Shown: one piece after another, positions 23,160-30,791 of the stretch
Numbering within the stretch: position 1 is the first letter of the stretch
Layout: each line of letters starts with the position of its first letter
NCBI GenBank assembly: GCA_001870995.2
Contig: MLAV02000025.1
Location: forward strand, 6,640 to 70,639
DNA length: 64,000 bases
Origin: Chitinophaga sp. CB10
GTDB taxonomy: Bacteria > Bacteroidota > Bacteroidia > Chitinophagales > Chitinophagaceae
Reading direction: 5' to 3'
The notes under the pieces: model-generated
Told to the model about the DNA's origin: nothing
What the model saw: the letters and a program-made list of their open reading frames with translations, nothing else
Databases searched by the model: none
Made by a program: the position numbers and the translations under genes

Positions 23160-24743
23160 TTAGTGGGCGGCATCCGAGAGGTTCACTTTACTTTTGGTGG
23201 ACTTCACAAACAGTAGCACAAAAGGCACGCAAACGAGGAACATCACGCCCACCCAAAGGAATACGTCCATGTACGACAGGATGGTGGCCTGTTTCATCAC
23301 CCCGGCATCCATCAGGGCATACGCCTTTTGCTGCGCCAGCCCCACGTCCATCCCCCTGGCCCGGAAGCTCGCCGCAGTTTGCGCAATGCGGTTCACCACG
23401 TCCGGGTTATTCACGTCCAGGTGCTCCACCAGCGTAGCGCGGTGATAGTCCGTTTGCCGGGTAACGAAGGTGGAAATCAACGCCACCCCGAACGCCCCGC
23501 CGAGTTGCCGCATCATCCCTGAAAACGCCGCACCCTGGCCAATTTCCTTGCCTTTCAGCGTGGAGAGGGACATGGTGCTGACGGGTACGGACAATAATCC
23601 CAGTCCAAACCCGCGGATGATCAGTACCCAGAAGAAATCCCCGGCGCTGGTATCCGGTCCGATTATTTTATAGGAAAGCAAACTGAATATAAAGAATACC
23701 GTCATCCCTACGGCAATAAGGTACTTCTGCGGCACGCCCCGCTGAATCAGCACCGCCACCACCGGCATCATCACGGCTACGAAAATGGTGCTGGGCAGCT
23801 GCAGCATACCGGATTGCTGGGCCGTCCATCCCAGGAGCGACTGCGTGTACAACGGGATCACAAATGTGGAGCCAAAGAGCCCGAAGCCCATGATAAAGGA
23901 TAACATGACGCCTATACGAAGATTCCCGTTGCGCAGCACCCGCAGCTCCACGATGGGATGCGCGTACACCCATTGCCGCCAGATGAAGAAGAAGATGCCG
24001 AATACCGCCAGTACGGACAGTACTACGATCAGGGAGCTGCTGAACCAATCCTCCTCCTGCCCTTTTTCCAGCACAAACTGCAGGGAGCCGATGCCCACGG
24101 TGAGCAGGAAGATGCCGAGCCAGTCCACCTCGTTCACACTGCGTTTCTTTTCGTATTGCGGACTCCTTACATACTGCAGCGTCAGCAGCGCGGCAATGAT
24201 GCCCACGGGAATGTTGATGTAAAAAATATATGGCCAGGCGTAGTTGTCGATGATATAACCACCGAGGGGCGGCCCCAGGGTAGGCCCTACGATCACGCCC
24301 AGCGTATAGATGGCCTGGGCAGTAGCCCGTTTTTCCGTCGGCCAGCTTTCCGTAATAATCGTTTGGGATGTTACGAGCAGCGCGCCGCCGCCCAGGCCCT
24401 GCACAAAGCGAAACAGTACCAGCTCCCAGATATTGGTAGCATTACCGCACAAAAATGAACAGATGGTAAAAATGATAACCGATGCGGCGAAGTAATTCCG
24501 CCGGCCAAACTGCTGGGAGAGCCAGCTGGTCATCGGCACAATGATCACGTTGGCGAGGGAATAAGCGGTGATCACCCAACTCACCTCGTTGAGGGTAGCG
24601 CCCAGGCTGCCGCGCATATCCGGCAGGGCAACGTTTACAATCGTAGTGTCTATAATTTCCAGTAAGGCACAAACTACGGCAGTGATGGTGATGATCGCCC
24701 GCCTGCTGCCGTATTCTACAAGCGAAGGAAGCTGCTGTTCCAT
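23160..24743 (-). CDS. DHA2-family drug:H+ antiporter, EmrB/QacA type
   Basis: 527 residues with about 14 hydrophobic segments. The motifs of 14-helix MFS drug pumps are visible: LEIIDTTIVNVALPDMRGSL in helix 1, SWLSQQFGRRNYF in loop 2-3, and LGVIVGPTLGPPLGGYI in helix 5. It should export hydrophobic toxic compounds across the inner membrane. No EmrA-type membrane fusion protein or TolC-type outer channel lies next to it. First gene of an operon with marR and a universal stress gene, transcribed from the promoter at 24766-24797. Confidence 0.9.
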   Translation of the reverse strand: MEQQLPSLVEYGSRRAIITITAVVCALLEIIDTTIVNVALPDMRGSLGATLNEVSWVITAYSLANVIIVPMTSWLSQQFGRRNYFAASVIIFTICSFLCGNATNIWELVLFRFVQGLGGGALLVTSQTIITESWPTEKRATAQAIYTLGVIVGPTLGPPLGGYIIDNYAWPYIFYINIPVGIIAALLTLQYVRSPQYEKKRSVNEVDWLGIFLLTVGIGSLQFVLEKGQEEDWFSSSLIVVLSVLAVFGIFFFIWRQWVYAHPIVELRVLRNGNLRIGVMLSFIMGFGLFGSTFVIPLYTQSLLGWTAQQSGMLQLPSTIFVAVMMPVVAVLIQRGVPQKYLIAVGMTVFFIFSLLSYKIIGPDTSAGDFFWVLIIRGFGLGLLSVPVSTMSLSTLKGKEIGQGAAFSGMMRQLGGAFGVALISTFVTRQTDYHRATLVEHLDVNNPDVVNRIAQTAASFRARGMDVGLAQQKAYALMDAGVMKQATILSYMDVFLWVGVMFLVCVPFVLLFVKSTKSKVNLSDAAH

Positions 24744-24765
24744 GATGTTGTCTGAATTTGCAGCA

Positions 24766-24798
24766 CAAAGTTAAGATTAAAACTGTTTGAATTCAAAC
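24766..24798 (-). promoter_or_regulatory. Efflux operon promoter with overlapping MarR-type operator
   Basis: On the minus strand TTTG (24797-24794), a 20-bp spacer and TAACTTTG (24773-24766) match the Bacteroidetes promoter consensus exactly. The -33 element lies inside a perfect 14-bp palindrome, GTTTGAATTCAAAC (24785-24798). A MarR dimer bound there would block RNA polymerase. The expected start lies about 15 bp before the pump ATG. Confidence 0.8.
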
Positions 24799-24846
24799 TA
24801 TCTGGAAAGCATTTTCACTACTTACTGATATTCAATAATTTAAAAA

Positions 24847-25953
24847 TTATACTAATTTCAGCGGCACCTTCCCTCCGCTCTTCACCGCCGCGTACACGGC
24901 GTCAATAATCTTCAGGTCCTTCACGCCTTCTTCTCCATTCACGGGGATCAGCGGTTGTTTACCGCGCAGGATAATATCGGCCATTTCTTCCATCTGGATG
25001 GTTTGATGGGTTTGATGCGGCGCGGTCAGTTCCCCTTTGTTGGTGCGGCCTTTAATAGGCCCGTAGCCGGTAGAGGGCTGCATTTCCGCGAAGCCTTTTT
25101 CCCCGTTGAGGTAAAAGCGGTCGAGGTAATTCATGTTGTAGGTAGAGAGGCAGGAGGCGACTGCCCCGCTGGGGAAGCCCAGTTGGAACTGGATAGTTTC
25201 ATCCACCCCGGGTTTGAACTTCATGGGATCGGTTTTCACTTCCTGCGCGGTGACCCAGATGGGCTCTTCCCCCACCATATAGCGGGCGCCGTTTACGGCG
25301 TAAATGCCGATGTCCATCATGGAACCGCCGCCGGCCAGTTCCCTGTTGAGCCGCCACTGGGTGGGGTCGCCTATACGAAAACCGCATTGCCCCTGGAAGA
25401 AGAATATCTTCCCGAATTCCCCGCGGTTGCGCATCCCGATCACTTCCAGCGTCTTGGGTTCAAAGTGCATGCGGTAGCCTACGAGGAGGTGTACGCCCGC
25501 CTTCTTACAGGCGTCAACCATTTCCTGGCCTTGCTTTGCGTTGAGCGCCATCGGCTTTTCGCAGATCACATGTTTACCGGCAGCGGCTACACGCAGTACC
25601 TGCGGATGGTGCAGGGCGTTGGGCGTGGTGATGTACACCACGTCGATGTCCGGGTTATTTTTAATCTGGTCGTAGTTCTCGTAATTGTAGCAATTTTTTT
25701 CCGGGATGCCGAAGCGTTGCTGCCAGTCCGTCAGCTTTGCCGGCGTACCGCTGATAGCGCCTACGAGCTTTGCTTTTTTACAGGCCTTCATGGCGTCCGC
25801 TACACGATTCGCATAGCCGCCGAGGCCCATGAGCGCCACGCGTAGTACGGGCTCCTCTGCTGCGGGCGGCGCGGCCAGCGACTGGAAGCGGAGTAAGGGT
25901 AAGCCGGCGGCCGTCAGCGCGACTTTCTGAATAAAACTGCGTCTTGAGTTCAT
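24847..25953 (-). CDS. Tat-exported Gfo/Idh/MocA-family oxidoreductase
   Basis: 368 residues. The N-terminus MNSRRSFIQKVALTAAGLPL is a twin-arginine signal (SRRSFIQK), so the folded NAD(P)-containing enzyme is exported. A Rossmann motif GLGGYANR (44-51), the conserved EKP at 132-134 and YRMHFEPKT support the family, which oxidises or epimerises sugar derivatives. Exported members are typical of Bacteroidetes carbohydrate metabolism. There is no operon partner; the efflux promoter lies immediately downstream. Confidence 0.9.
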   Translation of the reverse strand: MNSRRSFIQKVALTAAGLPLLRFQSLAAPPAAEEPVLRVALMGLGGYANRVADAMKACKKAKLVGAISGTPAKLTDWQQRFGIPEKNCYNYENYDQIKNNPDIDVVYITTPNALHHPQVLRVAAAGKHVICEKPMALNAKQGQEMVDACKKAGVHLLVGYRMHFEPKTLEVIGMRNRGEFGKIFFFQGQCGFRIGDPTQWRLNRELAGGGSMMDIGIYAVNGARYMVGEEPIWVTAQEVKTDPMKFKPGVDETIQFQLGFPSGAVASCLSTYNMNYLDRFYLNGEKGFAEMQPSTGYGPIKGRTNKGELTAPHQTHQTIQMEEMADIILRGKQPLIPVNGEEGVKDLKIIDAVYAAVKSGGKVPLKLV

Positions 25954-26060
25954 AATGTGGAATGGATAGTTAAGGATTAATAATACAAAAAAATCACCTG
26001 ATTAAAAATGGCTGAGGTCCGCTCACTTGTTTTGCGTTTAACATTCTTTTATTTTTAGGT

Positions 26061-27254
26061 ATGAAGAAATTAATCCTGCACTGCCTGCTGTTTCCCGTCC
26101 TCGCTACACAGGCGCAACACAATCTGCCAGGGCCCTATTTCCCTCCTCCCGGAGCCTGGGAGCATAAAACGCCTGCCGCTATGGGGTTACGGCCGGAAAA
26201 GCTGCATGCCGCCATTCAATACGCCATCGCGCATGAGTCCAAACAAAGCAGGAATATGGACTCCGCTCAATGGCAATCCTTCGGCAAAGAGCCGTACAGC
26301 GAGCCGGTGGGCACGCTGATCGACCGGGCGGACCCTTCAGGGATCATTATTTACAAAGGCTACATCGTGGCGGAATGGGGGCAGCCCTCCCGCGTGGATA
26401 TTACGAACAGCGTTACGAAAAGTTTTTTATCAGCCGTGGTAGGCGTTGCGGTAGACAGCGGTTTGATCCGGCGTGTAACCGACACCGTAGCCCGTTATAT
26501 GCCGCCAATAGAAGTCTATCATCCCGGGCAGCCGTCCGAAGTGATAACGCCGTTTGCCTCTCCGCATAACCGTACCCTCACCTGGGAAGTGATGCTGCGC
26601 CAAACGAGCGACTGGGAGGGCACGCTGTGGGGCAAGCCTGACTGGGCGGACCGGCCGGACAGCAACTTCGCCACCTGGAAGAACCGCGCCAGGCATACGC
26701 CCGGCGCCGTATGGAAATACAACGACGTGCGGGTAAACGCCCTTGCCCTCGCAGCCACCAGCGTCTGGCGCAAGCCGCTGCCACAGGTATTGAAAACCGC
26801 CATCATGGACCCCATCGGCGCATCCAACACCTGGCGGTGGATGGGCTACCACAACGCCTGGATCATCCTGGACGGGCAGCCGGTGCAATCCGTCAGCGGC
26901 GGCGGCCACTGGGGCGGCGGCATGTACATCAATGCGTACGATATGGCGCGCTTTGGCCTGCTCACCCTGCACCGGGGCGTCTGGAACGGGCGCCGGCTGC
27001 TATCCGACGAATGGATCACCCAATCCCTCACGCCTACCAAAGCGAATAACGGTTACGGCTATATGAACTGGTTTTTAAACACCGATCGTAAGCTGGCGCC
27101 AAAGGCCCCTGCCTCTTCGTTTATCCATATAGGTAACGGCGCCAATATTATTTACGTGGACCCGGAACACCAGCTGGTAGCGGTAGTGCGATGGATTGAC
27201 GGTAAGGCGGTGGGCGATATGGTGGGGCTGTTGCTGGAGGCAGTGCCGGAGTAG
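26061..27254 (+). CDS. Exported serine hydrolase of the beta-lactamase/transpeptidase fold
   Basis: 397 residues with a signal (MKKLILHCLLFPVLATQAQ). The nucleophile motif is SVTK at 117-120 (Ser117, Lys120). The second motif is KYNDVRVN with Tyr220. GGGHWGGGMYI supplies the Gly-rich strand in place of the usual KTG. This is the class C beta-lactamase-related (esterase, D-aminopeptidase) family, and most environmental members are not true beta-lactamases. It is monocistronic. The substrate is unknown. Confidence 0.85.
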   Translation: MKKLILHCLLFPVLATQAQHNLPGPYFPPPGAWEHKTPAAMGLRPEKLHAAIQYAIAHESKQSRNMDSAQWQSFGKEPYSEPVGTLIDRADPSGIIIYKGYIVAEWGQPSRVDITNSVTKSFLSAVVGVAVDSGLIRRVTDTVARYMPPIEVYHPGQPSEVITPFASPHNRTLTWEVMLRQTSDWEGTLWGKPDWADRPDSNFATWKNRARHTPGAVWKYNDVRVNALALAATSVWRKPLPQVLKTAIMDPIGASNTWRWMGYHNAWIILDGQPVQSVSGGGHWGGGMYINAYDMARFGLLTLHRGVWNGRRLLSDEWITQSLTPTKANNGYGYMNWFLNTDRKLAPKAPASSFIHIGNGANIIYVDPEHQLVAVVRWIDGKAVGDMVGLLLEAVPE

Positions 27255-27335
27255 GCAGGCCAGCCACGACGGGACGGTTTTGCATGGTAACGGTAAATTT
27301 TCTCTCAAAAAAATTTCATTATACAAACCCTCAAA

Positions 27336-27797
27336 ATGAAGACTATGAAAAGAATCCAGACCTTGTTTTTCGGGGCATTCCTTTGCCTGGCCATGCCCTC
27401 CGCTAACGCTGTTACCGGTAACCATTCCGGCAGCCTGTGGTACCTGAGCAAAACCTTCTCCGGCTGCGCGCCGGCAAAGCGCCTCTCGCCGGTGCTGATC
27501 CGGGTAAACGTGATTTCGCTCCTGGGGCTGCCGCAAAATGTATGCTCGCTCGCGGGGCAACTCCTGATCAGCAATACCTACGTGCATATGTCCCGCCAAA
27601 ACCAACCTGTCGCCACCTTTGTGCCGGTGCTGTGCTTTAATAATGAGCAAGTGCCGCTGGAGTTCCAGTGCGAGCCGGGAGATATCATTACTGTAGCCGG
27701 CACGGTGCTGGGCACCAGCCTGCAAACTACCGCCACCAAAACAGTAACGACCGATGATATTAACCTGGGCGTATTTTCCATTAACCTGATACTGTAA
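27336..27797 (+). CDS. Small secreted Cys-containing protein
   Basis: 153 residues with a signal (MKTMKRIQTLFFGAFLCLAM, cleavage near PSANA; ATG 27345 is also possible). The mature part has four Cys (SGCAPAK, QNVCSLA, VLCFNN, FQCEPG), consistent with two disulfides. It ends in short hydrophobic strands, giving a beta-sandwich-like impression. I do not recognise a family. It is not of the KAK-type small-peptide family at the left end. A strongly palindromic stretch and then an Ntn amide hydrolase follow. Confidence 0.65.
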   Translation: MKTMKRIQTLFFGAFLCLAMPSANAVTGNHSGSLWYLSKTFSGCAPAKRLSPVLIRVNVISLLGLPQNVCSLAGQLLISNTYVHMSRQNQPVATFVPVLCFNNEQVPLEFQCEPGDIITVAGTVLGTSLQTTATKTVTTDDINLGVFSINLIL

Positions 27798-27805
27798 ACC
27801 GATCC

Positions 27806-27867
27806 GCCACGCGTGGCGCGTACACTGCCGGCGCGTGGCAAATTACTGCGCAGCGCAACTATTTGCC
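27806..27867. repeat. Palindromic extragenic element
   Basis: GCCACGCGTGGC (27806-27817) is a perfect palindrome. A hairpin follows with outer arms GGCAAAT / ATTTGCC (27837-27843, 27861-27867) and inner TGCGC / GCGCA. It could be a REP-like element or a terminator of the preceding gene, though no T tract follows. Confidence 0.5.
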
Positions 27868-27905
27868 GGTTAAGGTGTTCATAAAGCAGTCCAAAACATT
27901 GCTTT

Positions 27906-28973
27906 ATGATCAGAAAACTTATGAAAACCGGCATTTTTGCCCTGGTACTGGCTGGCTTCCTCGGTTTCACGCGGCCCGGCAATGCCTGCACCCGCGTCAT
28001 GTACAAGGGCCTGGATGGCCTCATCCTCACGGGGAGGTCCATGGACTGGAAAAACGATATTGAAACAAACCTCTGGATATTTCCCCGCGGCATCAACCGG
28101 GACGGGGCTACCGGCGCCAATACCATCAAATGGAAATCCAAATATGGCAGCGTGGTAGCTGCGGCTTACGACATCTGCAGCACGGATGGTATGAATGAAA
28201 AAGGGTTTGTGGCCAACCTCCTCTGGCTGGTGGAATCCGAATATCCGAAATGGGATAAATCCAAGCCCGGCCTGTCGATTGCCGGATGGGTGCAATACAT
28301 GCTGGACAACTTTGCCACCGTGAAAGAAGCCGTGGCAGAAATGCGCAAAGAGCAGTTCATGATCGTAACGGATAAAACGCCGGGGGAAGACCGCCTTGCC
28401 ACCCTGCACCTCTCCATTTCCGACGCCACCGGCGATAACGCCGTACTGGAATACCTCAACGGGAAACTGGTTATCCATGAGGATCCGGCCTATAACGTGA
28501 TGACCAACTCTCCCACCTTCGATAAACAACTGGCCCTAAATGAATACTGGAAGGAAATTGGCGGCACTACCATGCTGCCGGGTACCAACCGAGCGGCGGA
28601 CCGCTTTGTGCGCGCGTCCTTCTACATCGATGCCATTCCGAAAACGGCGGATCAGCGGGTAGGCGTGGCCAGTGTATTCAGCGTGGTACGCAACTGTTCC
28701 GTGCCTTACGGCATCAGTACGGAAAATCAGCCCAACATCTCTACCACGCGCTGGCGCTGCGTTTCGGACCAGAAGAACCTGGTGTACTTCTTTGAAACGG
28801 CGCTTACGCCCAATACCTTCTGGGTGAATTTTAAAGATGTGGATTTCCGGGAAAAAGCGCCCGTGAAAAAATTGAAGCTGACGAAAGGAGAAACCTATGC
28901 GGGCAATGCCGTGGCATCCTTTGTGAATACGCCGGCATTTAAATTTTTATCGCCATCCGATCCGAATATTTAA
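27906..28973 (+). CDS. Exported linear amide C-N hydrolase, choloylglycine/penicillin V acylase family
   Basis: 355 residues. A signal peptide (MKTGIFALVLAGFLGFTRPG from ATG 27921, an alternative start) ends just before Cys28, so cleavage would expose the N-terminal nucleophile Cys of the Ntn fold. Conserved residues follow: Arg44 and Asp47 in LTGRSMDW, and the Asn of TNSPTF. Family members hydrolyse penicillin V, bile-salt conjugates or acyl-homoserine lactones. The sequence does not settle which, but soil relatives make acyl amides and quorum signals plausible. Monocistronic; its end converges on the SusCD operon terminator. Confidence 0.88.
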   Translation: MIRKLMKTGIFALVLAGFLGFTRPGNACTRVMYKGLDGLILTGRSMDWKNDIETNLWIFPRGINRDGATGANTIKWKSKYGSVVAAAYDICSTDGMNEKGFVANLLWLVESEYPKWDKSKPGLSIAGWVQYMLDNFATVKEAVAEMRKEQFMIVTDKTPGEDRLATLHLSISDATGDNAVLEYLNGKLVIHEDPAYNVMTNSPTFDKQLALNEYWKEIGGTTMLPGTNRAADRFVRASFYIDAIPKTADQRVGVASVFSVVRNCSVPYGISTENQPNISTTRWRCVSDQKNLVYFFETALTPNTFWVNFKDVDFREKAPVKKLKLTKGETYAGNAVASFVNTPAFKFLSPSDPNI

Positions 28974-28987
28974 TTGACAGCACTCAT

Positions 28988-29015
28988 AAAAAAAGGTCCC
29001 GCAGACGCGGGACCT
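28988..29015 (-). terminator. Terminator of the double SusCD operon
   Basis: AGGTCCCGC-AGAC-GCGGGACCT (stem 28994-29002 and 29007-29015) is flanked on its left by seven A, giving a perfect minus-strand hairpin with a T tract. It may also stop the convergent hydrolase transcript. Confidence 0.9.
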
Positions 29016-29051
29016 ATCCTTTACATATATCGGTACAAATCAACAAAAAGT

Positions 29052-30770
29052 TTATTGTCCCCAGCCATCATTCTGCTTCCAGCCGGTACGGGTAATTTCC
29101 GCCTGGGGAATCGGATACCAGTCCATTTTAGCCTGGTACACCCGGTCTTCCAGCTTCACCCGCTCATAGGTAAACGCATTCCCGTTTTTCGTGATCAGGA
29201 TCCTGTACACCGGCGCGTTGAATAACTCCACTCCTTTTTTGTAACGGCGCACATCCCAGAAGCGGTGCCCTTCCAGGCCCAGTTCCACCGCGCGCTCATG
29301 CTGAATAGCGGCTGTCGTCAGGTTGCCTGCCGTATAAGGCGGCATCTTAACGCTGGAACGGCTGCGCACGGCGTTGATGGCCTGCAGGGCCGTCATGCCA
29401 TAGCCCTGCGGATCGCCGGTAGCGCCATAGGCGTTGAACATGGCTTCTGCATAGTTCAGCAATACTTCCGCATAACGGAAATACATATACGCATGCGCCG
29501 TGGTGGTACCGGAGCCGCCGTTGTTCAGGTTGATCGCAGGGTTTACGTATTTAGCCAGGTAATAGCCGGTTTTGGAGGCATTCTGCTTCGGTAAGCCGCT
29601 GGAACCGCCGGTGAACGTTTCGATGGTACTGGTGGCGAATCCTACAAAGCGGGAGCCGTTGTGATAGGTGGTGGAATCCAGCCGGGGATCGCGATTGGCA
29701 TAGGGGTTTGCCCTATGGGTTGGATTGTTCCAGCTGAAAGGCTCGGCGCTGAGCGGATTGCCGGCGCCGTCGCGGGTCACCACCTCAAACTCGTCCGCAT
29801 AGTTTTGCGTGGGCGTCAAACTATTCCCGTTGCTGCCCTGGAAGGCGATCGGGTAGTTTGCAAATTCAAAGAAGTTGGTAGCGCCGTACCGCTTATAAAA
29901 GATCGCTTCTTTGGAACTCACATTGCTGGCGCCAAAAATGGTTTTATAGTTGTTTTCCAGGGAGTACACCTTGAGTGCAATGACCTCGTTGGCTGCGGCC
30001 GCAGCGGCTTCCCAGGTGGCGGTGGAACCGGCCTCTTTGAAAAGCGGGCTGGCGCCATACAACAACGCCCTGGATTTAAGCGCCAGCACGGCGCCGCGCA
30101 ATACCAGCCCCTGGTCGTAACCATTGCCGGAGGAAACGGGCACTATCTTCGCCGCTTTATCGCACAGGCTTACAATGTATTTGATACATTCATCCACGGT
30201 GTTGCGCTGCATTTTTTCGTAGCCCCCGGGGTTGCTGAAATCCAGCGCCGTATCCATAATAGGCACGCCCCCATAGCGTTTCACCAGTTCGAAATAGTAA
30301 AACGCTTTCAGGAAATACATGCCGCCTTCAGAATAATTGAGCCAGGCCACGGAGTTTTTATAATCCGTACTGTCCGTACCAATGATCCTGTCCAGCTTGT
30401 ATTGCAGGCTTACCATCGGTTTATTCTTCAGCACCAGGTTAGCCTGGCGGATGCCCTGGAAGTTGTTGTTCCAAACATCATCGGGATTGCTGTACTGGTT
30501 CCAGATGCCGAGGTTGAAAACCTGGGAAGGGTCCAGTACGCTGGTGCATTCCGCGAAGTCGGACGCCGCTTCCATGTTCATGGACCTGTTCAAACCATCC
30601 GGCAGGTAAGAGTAGGCGTTGTACACCGCGCTCTGGTAGTACGGATAGTTGGAATACAGTAAGTCTACAGGTATATTGGCATCGATCTTCTTTACGTTCA
30701 GAAAATCCTTCTGACAGGCGCTGATCAACAGTCCTGCCACTGCCATTATCATGATGGTGATCTTTTTCAT
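29052..30770 (-). CDS. SusD/RagB-type lipoprotein of the second SusCD pair
   Basis: 572 residues with a lipoprotein signal ending LISAC (Cys19). The N-terminal SusD pattern (IPVDLLYSNYPYYQSAVYNA), helical TPR-like repeats (NLVLKNKPMV, YFLKAFYYFELVKRYGGVPI) and the C-terminal signature HERAVELGLEGHRFWDVRRY are characteristic. SusD proteins cap a SusC barrel on the cell surface and bind the incoming glycan or other ligand. It follows its SusC by 21 bp and ends the operon. Confidence 0.93.
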   Translation of the reverse strand: MKKITIMIMAVAGLLISACQKDFLNVKKIDANIPVDLLYSNYPYYQSAVYNAYSYLPDGLNRSMNMEAASDFAECTSVLDPSQVFNLGIWNQYSNPDDVWNNNFQGIRQANLVLKNKPMVSLQYKLDRIIGTDSTDYKNSVAWLNYSEGGMYFLKAFYYFELVKRYGGVPIMDTALDFSNPGGYEKMQRNTVDECIKYIVSLCDKAAKIVPVSSGNGYDQGLVLRGAVLALKSRALLYGASPLFKEAGSTATWEAAAAAANEVIALKVYSLENNYKTIFGASNVSSKEAIFYKRYGATNFFEFANYPIAFQGSNGNSLTPTQNYADEFEVVTRDGAGNPLSAEPFSWNNPTHRANPYANRDPRLDSTTYHNGSRFVGFATSTIETFTGGSSGLPKQNASKTGYYLAKYVNPAINLNNGGSGTTTAHAYMYFRYAEVLLNYAEAMFNAYGATGDPQGYGMTALQAINAVRSRSSVKMPPYTAGNLTTAAIQHERAVELGLEGHRFWDVRRYKKGVELFNAPVYRILITKNGNAFTYERVKLEDRVYQAKMDWYPIPQAEITRTGWKQNDGWGQ

Positions 30771-30791
30771 TTGCTGGTAATTTTATCAGTA

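Noticed and set aside
26061..27254. Beta-lactamase resistance gene
   Set aside because: SxxK and Tyr motifs fit the wider serine hydrolase family; the KTG motif is replaced by a Gly-rich strand, so a resistance function is not supported.
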